Below are positions 12,300 through 23,044 of a DNA stretch of 64,000 bases, in pieces. Position numbers and translations under genes: made by a program. Source of the DNA: Gordionus sp. m RMFG-2023 (Eukaryota > Nematomorpha > Gordioida > Chordodea > Parachordodidae); contig NC_088776.1 in NCBI RefSeq assembly GCF_954871325.1, forward strand, positions 22,802,508 through 22,866,507, written 5' to 3'. The notes under the pieces were generated by a model. The model was not told the DNA's origin. It searched no databases and saw only the letters and a list, made by a program, of their open reading frames with translations. How positions within the stretch are numbered: position 1 is the first letter of the stretch; every line of letters begins with the position of its first letter.

Positions 12300-12605
12300 A
12301 GTCAATTAGATTTTTTCATCATGAATACCAGTAACCTACAAAATGTAGACTGGCTATGCTACGCAGATGACATATGTATTCTTACTGAAGATGTCACTAA
12401 CATTCATAATATTTTAAGAACAGACTCAAATATAATGGAAAAATGAACCTGAAAATAAATTTAAAAAAAAACTAAAATTTTATCAAATTCAAATCTTCAA
12501 TCATGAAATTTTTTACAATTAACAATAAATTTAATTTAACAAACTCTTATAAATATTTAGGCGTTATAATTGACTGTAAAAGTGCAACTAAAGCAAATAT
12601 TACTT
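12300..12605 (+). pseudogene. LINE reverse-transcriptase fragment
   Basis: The frame reads LQNVDWLCYADDICILTED, the catalytic YADD motif of a non-LTR reverse transcriptase (YADD codons begin at 12360), then in other frames INLKKTKIL and NSYKYLGVIID, the palm/thumb motifs that follow it in LINEs. The motifs are in the right order, but shifts and a stop separate them, so it is dead. No 5' part, endonuclease or poly-A tail was found. The clade cannot be assigned. It may have been captured by the surrounding Helitron-like element. Confidence 0.75.
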
Positions 12606-12619
12606 ATAAGTTATCCATA

Positions 12620-12905
12620 ATCAGTTTCCTTTATCTTCCCTTTTTTACTTTCCATATTCCTTTTTCTTTCCCCTTTCCTTTCCTTTCTTTCCCTTTCCTT
12701 TCTTTCCCTTTCCTTTCTTTCCCTTTCCTTTCTTTCCCTTTCCTTTCTTTCCCTTTTAATTTCTCTTATTATCTTACCCTTTCTCATCATTTCATTTCAT
12801 TTCCCTTTCCCCTTTCCCCTCTTCCCTTTTTAATTTTCTTTCTCTTTACCTTCCTTTCCCTTTTAATTTCACTATTTTCTTTTTTGTTTCCCTTCACCAA
12901 GCCAC
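12620..12905. repeat. Homopyrimidine minisatellite (15-bp unit)
   Basis: The core is a run of about seven copies of TTTCCCTTTCCTTTC flanked by less regular C/T tract, giving close to 280 bases that are almost free of purines on the plus strand. Such mirror-like tracts can form intramolecular triplexes. An open frame of 146 codons crosses it but translates to simple Phe/Pro/Leu/Ser repeats and is not a gene. Shorter C/T-rich tracts recur near 15.2 and 15.55 kb. Confidence 0.85.
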
Positions 12906-13344
12906 CTTCATTCCGGCCGAAGGCTGGGGATATTAAAAGATAAATATCATTCAATCTTTAATTCATCTAGTACAAAAAAGTATAAGAATTATTTATTTTT
13001 ATTTCATGGATAACTAATAATAATGTAAACATTAATCATTCAGCATTATAAAAAATCAATTTGGTTAGAATTGTTGCAGTGAACGCATTTTCAATCCATA
13101 TTTTTCTCCATAACTTAATTTTTGGGGTTATCTCCAATAAAACGAGGTAGTATTTGTTATTTCTTATATAAACATTATAACGCACCTGATTTTGTCATGA
13201 TTCTAATAAGTGGTTTGCCGGGGCTTTCCCAGTTTCCCTTATTAAGAATTCACGTGTTTTATTTGTATGCATACTAGAAGTTAACCCTTAAACTAACTGG
13301 TAAATCGGAGATTTCTGCTTCATTTGATGATAAATTAATTAAAA

Positions 13345-13790
13345 ATTTAAGTATATTCGGACTAAAAAATTTTTCAAAATTATTATGGGTTGGCGTGGGC
13401 TTGGAAAATATTCCTCAAAATTAATATGGGCTTGAATCTGATTTGGGAAAATCTTTCACAAATTATTATGGACCGGGATTGGGAAAAATTTTTTAAAATT
13501 ATTATGGGTTGGACCAGAGTTGAGAAAAAATTTCCAAAATTATTGGACGGAGATTGGGAGAATTTTTTAAAAATTATCAAGGTCGTAGACGCTTGAAATT
13601 TTTTTTGCAGGCTAGCGCTGGGCCTGATCAGAAAACAAAGGACCATGCTGATTCTGATTGCATTTATAAATGCATTATGATTTTTTTTAAATTTTATTTT
13701 GGTTCTGAACTATCAAAATTATTATGGTGTTTAACCGGACTTGAGGAAATTTTTTCAAAATTATTGTGGGCTTGGACCTGTATGGGATTA
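13345..13790. repeat. Degenerate tandem array, about 50-bp unit
   Basis: Units of the form AATTTTTCAAAATTATTATGG followed by a GC-rich word such as GTTGGACC or CTTGGACC repeat about every 50 bases with variation. This alternation of T/A runs with GGGCTTGG-like words also makes up the ends of the GGGCC-rich MITEs, so the array probably grew from one. Both strands stay open over it, which produces spurious frames. Confidence 0.7.
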
Positions 13791-14716
13791 TTTTATATTA
13801 AATATTAGCCATATATAATCAGCAATATTTTAACAAATAACTTTGATATGGGATAAAAGCTTATTTAAATATATTTTGAATCAAAAAATAGTATGAACGC
13901 TTAGTCTTAATGGGTTGGACTTGACCTAAATGGGGGAGGGGGTAAAAACCATAAAATTTGGATATGATTTTTAAATAAACGGTAACATCGTAAAAGAACG
14001 AACAAAATTCTCATTCCCCGTCATTTTTGACGGGCTATCTACTAGTTTATATTAATGGGTATGTAGTTATATGAAAACTACATGTATTATTACACTATAA
14101 TACATATATAGATAATATTGATATAATGGAAATAATATGATATTATTTATATATTATGAATTAGTATATTGTTAATTAGATATGTTTTATAATGTTTGTG
14201 AAAATGTTTTAACTGCCTTACATTATTGCAATGTAAAGAGATCTATTATAATATTTTTTATCCTGTCTTATGAATTATCATGGTTGTATATAAAAATGAA
14301 TGTTGTATGAATTACACTATGTGATATGTGAAATTATCCCATTTATTAAAGGATATATATTTAATTTAAAAATAGAATTAAGTCATGTAAGATACTTTTT
14401 AATAATTCCAATTTGTTTCACCAAATACGTTTATTAATCATTAATGCTACATAAGTAATACATAGTTATATATTTATCATAAAATAGTACATTTGAAATT
14501 GAGGTTATCTTATCATTTTCTTTAAAATATATTAAAAAAATTTTCCAATTAATATCACTTTTATATCCTAAATAATGTAAGTCATATGTTTTTATCAACA
14601 ATGATTGTTCAAAGAAAGTTTAGCTATGTCATATTTAATAATTATAAACTCATGTCATAATAATCACAACTCAATTTATACTTATATTCATTTTATTAGT
14701 ATTATTACATATATCA

Positions 14717-14785
14717 TCTATGTAATAATTTTCCGATGTTCTCGCTAGTCGCTTCGTATAGTTATCGGTACGTATTTATTTTTAT
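14717..14785 (+). mobile_element. Second Helitron-like 5' end
   Basis: After an A, the sequence TCTATGTAATAATTTTCCGA and then TGTTCTCGC nearly repeats the start of the element at 11498, and continues to the same TCGGTACGTATTTATT word. A matching hairpin-CTAG end was not found downstream, so the right limit is unknown. Confidence 0.5.
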
Positions 14786-16883
14786 TTAAAAATATTTTAA
14801 AAAATAGTAAAAATGGTATTTAAGAAAAATAATATAAATAAATATTTTATCAAATGTTTTGTATGCACAACATTTCTTAAAATTCTAAATTCAACTCAAC
14901 ATAAGCAAATTCATTTATAATGGGTCACATGAAATTTTAATTACAATGTGGTGCAGATTTGAAATAAATTATATTATAATGAAATAATTTATATATATGT
15001 ATTTCAGATATCAATTATAAAAACATATCTAATGGTGCCTCCTGTGGGGGTTTCAGTGCATTATTATTTAAAAAATTTTTCTTTTAGATAACAGGCCCTG
15101 TCTTAACCTGTCGTAAAGATTGTACGGATTCTGATTTATCTTTTATTATTATAAGAAAAAGATGGCAGATTAATCAACAAGATTAACTTTCCAGATATAA
15201 TGAATTAAATTTTCATTCCTTTTTTTCTTTTCCTTTACATATTCCCCTTTACTTTCGCTTTTTAATTTCTTTTTTCCCCTTTCCTTTAAAAGTTGTAAGT
15301 CTCGCTTATATCTTCTAAAAAAAATAATAATAGAAACTAAACACTCATATTCAAAATGAGTACTTATTTTTCTATTTTTAGCGATTCTTTAAAAAACTCT
15401 ATTTAATAAGAATTTACTTCCTTAGCATCTATAAATATTAATTTCAAACTTACTTAAAATATTTTCTAGGATATATAAGTAAGATTCCCAATTTTTTTAT
15501 AGCTATTTTTATTTTAGCGATTTAGAATGGAAACCATTTTTTTTGCCCTTCCATCTCCTATCTTTACATTTCCTACTTACCTTCCTTTCCCTATATATAT
15601 ATAGAACTTTATTTTTATTATTTCAATAAAATTATGTCTATTCTTAAGGATCCTATTTTTTAAAACTTGTCATTTCGCCGCACCTATCATTATTTCTACT
15701 GCTTATTTTGTAATACTCAGTAAAAAAAAACAATACGCGTTTTGCTAATTTATATGACCATATATATATATGATATTTAAAATAAGATTCTAAATCTATT
15801 CGCAAAGATCCTAGCATTTTTTGAAGCTTTCCCATTCGTCTCCCTGAACAATATTCCTTTTTATCCATGCTGATTATTTTAGACTAAATAAAAAACTATA
15901 TATGCTTCGTTATTTTATTATCAGATCAAGATAACAATAGTATTACATTTTTAGAATTTTATATATATTCTAAATCATACCTTTTTAAACTGACCATTTA
16001 GTCGCTCCTAACATTGTTCCCCTTCATTCCTGCTGATCAGTCCATACCTATATTTTTATTTAAAATCTCATATTTCATGATTTGAGATCCATTGCCATTT
16101 TTTTACTCACCACTATTTGTGATAGGTTTATATAAAATTCTGTTGTTTTTAATATTCTGTTAATAAAGTAGTCAAGTAAGAAGCTTGTCATATTTTGTTT
16201 GTTTTTCTCAAATATAACAACTTTACTATCCATGATACCTATGCCAATACATTTTTAAATATGAAAAAAATTAATTTTTTATTACCAACTCTTTGTCAAC
16301 AGTTTTTAATAATATTATGTTGTTTTTTTAAAAAATAAAATAAAATTTATGTTTTTTTTAACAATAGCAAACATAAAATTTATACTTGTTATATATTAAG
16401 AAATAATTAGAATCTCATACTGATTGCATTTACAATAAAATAATATATTCTTAATCTATGGAATTTATATGATGTGTAATAGTAATAATTATCAATGTAT
16501 GTAATTGAAACAAATAGAATTGATATTAAAAATAATATATCTTATTTATTAATAAATTGATTTCCCTATTTAGAATCAACCAACCACATTCATTGATACT
16601 TTAAATTAAAAAAAATAACACAAATAATATTTGTATCAAATTATCTATATATATTTGCTTTAATATAGAATACAATATATTCCTAGCACCTAGAGAAATC
16701 ATCTCTTCCACACTTTTTTTATAAGATATATTATATTTAATATTTACCTTATAAAATAGGTGAAAATATGATACTAATCTATAATAAAAATAATTAAATG
16801 TCAAATTTTGTGTTATTTTAATTAAAATGATCGATAATATTTATAAAGAATTTTGGTATAAAAAAAAGTAGAAAGAAACATGG
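14786..16883. other. AT-rich region with C/T tracts and a faint tandem repeat
   Basis: No gene is recognised. On the minus strand three related words occur about 160 bp apart (near 16025, 15850 and 15700), reading roughly GNNVRSD, RNIVQGDEWESFKK and RNNDRCGEMTSFKK, each soon followed by a stop. This is a decayed tandem repeat of unknown origin. C/T-rich tracts occur at 15215-15295 and 15540-15595. Confidence 0.4.
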
Positions 16884-16891
16884 CTTTTATG

Positions 16892-19800
16892 CAGGGCCGT
16901 CCCCCAAACCTGGCCCCCAGAAAAAATCTTTGGTCCCCAAAAGTGGCCTCCAAAAATTTTTCTGGCCCCACAAATGGAAATTTTTTTTAGAATTGATTAT
17001 TTTTATATTTTTAATATTTATTCAAAAATATTCAAAAAACATGTCTATTTAGAATTGATTATTTTTATATTTTTAAAATAAATTTTGAATATTTATTCTA
17101 CAAACATGTCTAGTTTGTAAATTTTTTTTCTATCCTGTTTTATTTTTATTTTTACCCAATATTAAATTATCATTCATTCATTTTTTTTTCATTTGTTTTT
17201 GTTGTGTATAACATTCTCTATAGGTATCACATTTATATTATAATATATAACCAGTTATTTTATTTTACAGCGTTTATTTTAAAATTATGAAGAAACAATC
17301 AGTTATTAACTCTTATTTTAAGTTAAAGTTAAACAAATGTCAAGCAACATCACCTCTACAAACTACTAGTCTACATCAGAAATTTCAGAAACTGATTCTT
17401 CTCATAGTTAGTATAAATTTATATTATTATTTCATGACTTATATGATATTGATATAGGGCAATACCTATATATTATTATTTCATATATATTTATTTTATA
17501 TAAGATAAGAGACAGACATTTATTATTAATATTATCATTTTTGTATACAATTTTAATTATTAAAATAAATATATTCACTCATATTTCAAGATATGAATGA
17601 CTAATAATCTAGAAAATGATCCTCACTACACTCAGGAGGAGGAAGATGGTAAATAGTTTAAAATTTAACCCAAATTTTTCTATTTATATATTTTTGACAA
17701 TATCAATAGGAGTAGGAGATTATTGTGTTTCATTATTACATTTTGATTTTAAAACAAATAAAGACGAAGAAGAGACTCAATTATCTTCATCTAGCAGCTC
17801 AGTCTCTCATTGTCAAGAGGCAACTAGTAATTGATTTATAAATATAAAAATATTATATTTTTTTGTTAATCTTTAAAGATATAATATATATGACCTTTTT
17901 CTAGCTTTTAATACTGAATATCTATTTTAATGATCAACTTTACTGATAATCTTCATCAGGGTTGGACACTACAGTATAGCAAATACTTGTATCTTAAATA
18001 CAAGATAAATTTTGTGTTTGTTCATTTTCAGCATGCCCTTCCTTCGCCCATTATTATTTATGACCCTTTACAATTTATTAATTATAATATTTTTAGTGTC
18101 AAAAAAGTCCTCTAATGGTTCAATTCAAATCCCAGGTGACCTTGGCCAGAATAAACCTAATCAAATTAAACAATTACGCGTAAAAAGATATCCATGGAAG
18201 GCAAAGATCATTTCAAAAATCAAGGTATAGAGGCCGAGACTGGTTGGAGTATAGTGTAGAAGCTGACGTTGCCTTATGTTTTCCATGTAGGAAATACTTG
18301 TGTAATCCAAGTGATAAATTTTGACAAACGGGATTCAGAAATTGCAAAAATTCGTTAGCTGCCAAGAAGGGACTGCTAAAACACGAGAGCTCAAAAGCTC
18401 ATTTAAATTCAATTACAATATGGCATGATAAAAATCAAAATATAAACAAAGGTACAGAAATAACTAAAATGTTGGGAGGTGATCAAATTAATCGTAATCA
18501 ATATTATATTAAATCAATATTTGATTTGATGCTATTTCTTAGCATACAAGAGCTACCTTTCCGTGGGACTGGTTCAACAAATATTACGGATGCTGCAAAA
18601 GATGAAAACATAATTTATTCTTCTGGGCTATTTATAATAATGTTTTCCTACACCATCCAAAAAAACCCTGAATTAAATAAAATTATGAAATTTATACCCC
18701 AAAATGCCCAGTATACATCACCACAGATTCAAAACGAAGTAATATCCATTATGGCAAATATGGTGCTTGAACATATTTCAGACAAATATAATAAAAGCGA
18801 GATGCCCTTTTTTTGTCTTAAGGCTGATGAGACAAAAGATGCTCAGGTTGTGAAAACCTGAGCATAATAATTCGCTATATTTTTTCTAAAGAAATCCAAG
18901 AAAATTTAATAGGAATCATTAATTTAGAGTGTCTTTCTGCTGAAAGCATTACAGATTGCATTTTAAAGCTAATGATCTAAATATTAATTCAGTAAGCCAG
19001 GCATATGATGATGCAAACGTTATGTCTGGCCGAAATGGAGGAGTACAAACACTTCTTCAAAAAAATCAATAAAAATGTTCCTTTTATACATTGCTACAAC
19101 CACAAGTTGCATCTTGTGGTTCAAAATTGGTATAATAATATTGTTATTATTTCTAATTTTTATAATTTATCAAATGCATTGTATAATTTTTTCAGGCGTT
19201 TTAACGTATCCTGTAAATATACAGGCCACACCCTTAAGAGACTTTTAGACCAGAGGTGGACTGGTCATTTGGAAACATTTCGCATTATTTATGAGAATTT
19301 TGAGGCTATTGGTGAAGTATTATTTTACTTTTCTAATAGAACTCCTAATTCAGAGGTTTCAATTCATGATTCAGTCGAAGCCTCTGGTCTTTTATCTCAA
19401 TGTATTAATATAAATTACATTATATTAGCCATCATAATTTATGAGATATTAATTACAATAGATCCACTAAATAAGTATCTACAATCAGTAGGTACTAATC
19501 TAGTGGATGCTAAAAATTGTATTGATTCTACTATCAATATATTAAAAAATAAAAGAAGTGATAATTCTTTTGCTTTGATTATGATTAAGGCTGAAAAACT
19601 TTTATCAAAATGTAATCTTACTCCCCAAAAATCATCACGGGTACGTAAAACGCCTAAAAATTTCCAAGATTTTTTAGTTGATAGCAAACTAGAATTCGAT
19701 TGTGAAAAAGACTCCAATTGGAGTTCTTTAAAAAGGATATATTATAAAATTATAGATAACTTTGTGGATCGTTTTTTAGACCGATTTACAGAAGATGATT

Positions 19801-20335
19801 TTAATCTTTTAATACATTGTCCCCCCTTGACCCTGATTATTTAAATTTTGAAAATATCTTACATATTATGTATAAAAAAAATATAATCAGGCATTTAAAG
19901 AATTATATAAATGCTACTCAGCAGCGATAATCATTGGGATATCAACGGCTTCTTGTGAGGCCTCGTTCTCTACATTAAAGAGAGTTTTATCGAGCAGTAG
20001 AGTCTATGAAGGATAAACGTAAACAAAATTTAGTATTAATGGCGTATGAAAAAAGAATAACGCAGAATTTATCTTTAAGTTCATTTATATTAAAATTTAA
20101 AAATAAAAATCGCCGTATTCTATTATAGTAATATTTTGTTTTGTATATGCATATTATAGTATTTTTTGTTTTGTATATTCATATTATAGTATTATTTTGT
20201 TATTAAATTTTTAATAAAAATAGGAAAAAATTTCTATGAATGCGTAATTATTTGTTTGATTTTAAAAAAATAGTGCCCCCCCCCCTCAAGTAAGCACTTG
20301 GAACCCCTAAGTGAAAATTCCTGGCTACGACCCTG
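16892..20335 (+). mobile_element. hAT transposon with TTF-type zinc finger transposase
   Basis: Both ends are intact: the left starts CAGGGCCGTCCCCC and the right ends TAGCTACG-like CTGGCTACGACCCTG, giving an inverted repeat CAGGGYCGT. The identical 8-bp duplication CTTTTATG flanks it, the size made by hAT transposases. The plus strand carries one transposase of the ZMYM1-like type. GC-rich subterminal words (TTGGTCCCCAAAA, CCAAAAATTTTTCTGGCCCC) are shared with the 1.1-kb copy at 39.7 kb, and the right end is shared with the copy at 63.0 kb. A small MITE-like piece starts near 17957 (CAGGGTTGGACACTA). Confidence 0.9.
18120..20075 (+). pseudogene. TTF/DUF4371-type hAT transposase, broken
   Basis: The N-terminal part reads as a TTF zinc finger (DWLEYSVEADVALCFPCRKY ... 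AAKKGLLKHESSKAH). The segment at 18469-18861 (130 codons) has the QIPFRG-like QELPFRGTG motif and CLKADETKDA with the catalytic Asp. The segment at 19005-19844 (279 codons) has FIHCYNHKLHLVVQN and RWTGHLETFR, typical of ZMYM1-like hAT proteins. The C-terminal dimerisation motif near 19950-20060 is recognisable but shifted. Stops near 18325 (in the finger) and after 18861, and shifts around 18970 and 19850, break it into at least four pieces. An intron between 17.65 and 18.1 kb is possible. Confidence 0.8.
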
Positions 20336-20343
20336 CTTTTATG

Positions 20344-21170
20344 GTAAACCCGGTAAATATAAATATATTAATTGATGAACTCTTTATTATAAAGTAGAAA
20401 ACATTATAAGTAGGAAAGGAATTTAATATTATATATTAGTTATATTAACACTTTGTCAAAAATAAATAAATATATTACATCCGCTTTAATGCATTAGTGA
20501 GCAGTAATACCTTTTCACGGCAATGCATTTCGCGGTATTGATGTGATAAGAATTTAGAGACATTTGATTGTAATATTTATTATTTTATATAATATAACTA
20601 TTAGTAACCTATTAATAATTTATTTTAGTAAAATTATTATAATAGATACATAAAGTAAAAATTATTAAATGTTATATATATAATAGTAATATATTTTTTC
20701 AGTTAATTTTATATTTTATTTGAGTACTTGTAAAGAAACGAATTTAAAACAAACATAATATAAAAATCAATTTAAAAATATAGCACATATATATAAATAT
20801 TTAAAACGAACAAGCAAGAGGATAAAAATTAAATAAAAAAACAATTAAGAGATAGGTTCTATTGCATTGCTATATGGAATTATGAATGACAATGCGATTA
20901 CTCAGGCGAATAGCCAACATAATTGCTTATTTGAAATTGCAGGCTTCATAAAGATCGCCACTTATTTGGCTCAACTTTGTCCCTAATAATGTGATAAATT
21001 TAAGAAATTCCTCACCAAAAACACCAAGAGTATTGGTGACAAGTGGGATAAAAATTACGTTAGCCATATCTGAATATTTATTTTCAAAATTTCTGCCGAA
21101 TTAAGTGCTGAAGTATTTCCATTGGAATGCTCCGAAAAGTTGATACTTGTGTAATGCAAAGCTACAGGAA
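20344..21170. other. AT-rich spacer, no gene seen
   Basis: No open frame resembles a known protein. The part from 20860 to 21170 is less AT-rich, and reads on the minus strand with several short frames, but I could not assign them. Confidence 0.4.
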
Positions 21171-21178
21171 GACCAAGG

Positions 21179-21292
21179 TAGAGGTCTGCACGAGTTGTCG
21201 TCCAACCAGATAAATAAAATCCAAAATAATCATTAAAATTTTTTTTTATAATTCGGGCTCAGGCCGCGAAGAAATCGCTCTGCAGACCACTA
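21179..21292. mobile_element. Short hAT-type MITE, TAGAGGTCTGCA family
   Basis: Starts TAGAGGTCTGCACGAG and ends CTCTGCAGACCACTA. The flanks are GACCAAGG and AACCAAGG, an 8-bp target duplication with one mismatch. Only about 114 bp long and noncoding; the smallest member of the family in this window. Confidence 0.75.
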
Positions 21293-21520
21293 AACCAAGG
21301 TTCTATCATATTTTTTTAGGCTAACTTTTTAAACTTAACACTAAACTCATCCAAGAGTTTTGTTTGAGAAAATTCGTTGGGGGATAATGATATCCACAAA
21401 TTATTTTAGATAATTAGTTTCAAAATTATATTTTTTTTATTGTATATATTAATATTAACCTTACCTCAATCTCACCTAAAATGTTAGTCAGTGGAAAAAC
21501 TGGTACCATCGTGGAATGAT

Positions 21521-22389
21521 CAGACCTGTAGGCCCGGCCCTGGTACACGGGCCGGATTAAAATTTTTTTTTTAAAAAATACCCGAGCCGGGCCTGAAATT
21601 TTTTTTTTAAAAAATAACCGGGCCAAGCCGCAAAATTTTTTTAAAAAATTTATACAACATAAATTATTATATTCGTCAATTAGATATGGTTATAATGATT
21701 ATATAGTTATGATTAATATAATGTTGGGTGAAAGTTAACACTAGCTAACACTCATAGTATCTATTACATAATATAAATAGTTTTCCTGCCATGGAATAAA
21801 TATGCAAAGGATAGTAGGTAATAAATACATTACTATATAATATACGTAACATTTTTAAAATATGAGTTTTATTTTTTTTATAAACACAATTAATATAGTA
21901 TATTCTCAAAATATTATTTACACAAATTTTTTATAGTATCAATTTGTAATATACTAAATATCTGTTTAGAATAAAAAAAAATAAAATATGGTAGTGTTGT
22001 TAAACAGCTCGTTTTGAGCCGATTTTTAAAAACGGCTAACAGTATTTTATGCAGAAAAATATTACGCAAGCCTGAAAATTTTGTATAGAAGGAGCAAAGG
22101 TCTAGACATATAGTATCGAAATTTCGAAGCTTAGTCAATATTTTTCTGGCGAAAATATTGAGTTAGCCGTTTTTAAAAATCGGCTCAAAACGAGCCGTTT
22201 AACAACATCAGATAATATGCTTGCTTATTAAATGATAATACTCGCCAAAAAATATGATAAAATACCGAATAGGTGAATTTTTTCTATATACCAGGTCGAA
22301 TATAATTTTTAAATATCCGGGCCGAACCATAAAAAATTTTAAAAAAAATCCGGGCCAGACCGTGCAAATGGTACCTCTGCAGGTCTCTG
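21521..22389. mobile_element. GGCCC-rich hAT-type MITE carrying a nested palindromic MITE
   Basis: Begins CAGACCTGTAGGCCCGG and ends CTCTGCAGGTCTCTG, with the perfect 8-bp duplication GGAATGAT outside each end. The GC-rich blocks (CGGGCCGGATT, CCGAGCCGGGCCTG, ATCCGGGCCAGACC) alternate with A or T runs of 10-15 bases. A palindromic element has inserted in the middle, so the original MITE was about 0.65 kb. Confidence 0.8.
21994..22209. mobile_element. Palindromic 0.2-kb MITE (GTTAAACGGCTC family), copy 1
   Basis: Nearly the whole element folds on itself: GTGTTGTTAAACAGCTCG at the left pairs with CGAGCCGTTTAACAACATC at the right, and the pairing continues inward through GCCGATTTTTAAAAACGGCT and AATATTTT. 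The centre keeps a word like GCAAGCCTGAAAATTTTG that recurs in all copies. It encodes nothing. It is nested in a GGCCC-rich MITE. Confidence 0.85.
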
Positions 22390-22397
22390 GGAATGAT

Positions 22398-23044
22398 ATA
22401 TATCTATTTAACCCCAAACTATTTTAGATATCTATTCCTGAAATATCCTACTCCCCAGTCTTCTTTCAAAATGTTCAAATCACCCCAAAGTCATTATACA
22501 TTAAATAAATATCATTCTGTGGACATCTTTCATATATGAAATTTTACACTTTTGTAAGAAATAGCGTAATTAAATGTCTAGTACTTTAGCTCTATTAGTT
22601 CCAGAGATTTCAAGGTTAAAAGTTTAAAAATGATGTCTTTTTTATTTTGAAAAAATTACCAAATTTTATAATTGTCAATATAATCTTTTTATATTTACCC
22701 AACATCCACTTTAGCATTTTTATTTTTGTCAAATCACAATGTCTTACATTCTGAGACATTTAACCTCACACCAGACCATCATTCTCATAAGCCTCCATCA
22801 TGCATATCATTCTTTAGTATTGACTTGGTGTCTCAATGTAAATGTATTAACGCAGTTATCTTAAAATAAAGAAAACAATCAGGTAGTTTCGTTCTTAACT
22901 AGCATTATATTTTCATCACGTTTTTTCTTATCACATTAATTTATTTCTCGGTCAATATAAATATAAAATATTTTTACAAATGTATGTGAATAAAACAAAA
23001 TACTGGTGAGATATTATTTTAAAGAATAAGTGATTGGTACAATT
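22398..23044. other. Spacer downstream of ARP3
   Basis: No gene is seen. Bases 22585-22680 resemble one arm (TTAGTTCCAGAGAT...AAGTTTAAAAATGATGTC) of the inverted-repeat element at 52.8 kb, as a single decayed arm. The part next to 23045 should hold the ARP3 3' UTR. Confidence 0.4.

Larger units (their letters stand above)
11498..14045 (+). mobile_element. Helitron-like non-autonomous element
   Basis: The right end has the Helitron 3' structure: a perfect 7-bp stem with a 4-base loop (CCCGTCA TTTT TGACGGG, 14017-14034), 7 bases of spacer, then CTAG followed by a T outside the element. The proposed left end starts with TC after an A (TCTATATTATAATTTTCCGA), as expected for insertion between A and T. 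A second copy of this 5' end lies at 14717. There is no Rep/helicase gene, so it depended on another element. Inside are a LINE reverse-transcriptase fragment and two tandem arrays, consistent with captured DNA. The 3' end is convincing. Pairing it with this 5' end is an inference. Confidence 0.6.

Noticed and set aside
12503-12943. 146-codon open frame
   Set aside because: Its start covers the LINE YKYLGVIID motif and the rest is the translated C/T minisatellite; not a gene.
13390-13808. Open frames on both strands
   Set aside because: Created by the 50-bp tandem array, whose units lack stops; composition is simple and repetitive.
19439-19717. 92-codon minus-strand frame
   Set aside because: Antisense shadow of the TTF-hAT transposase.
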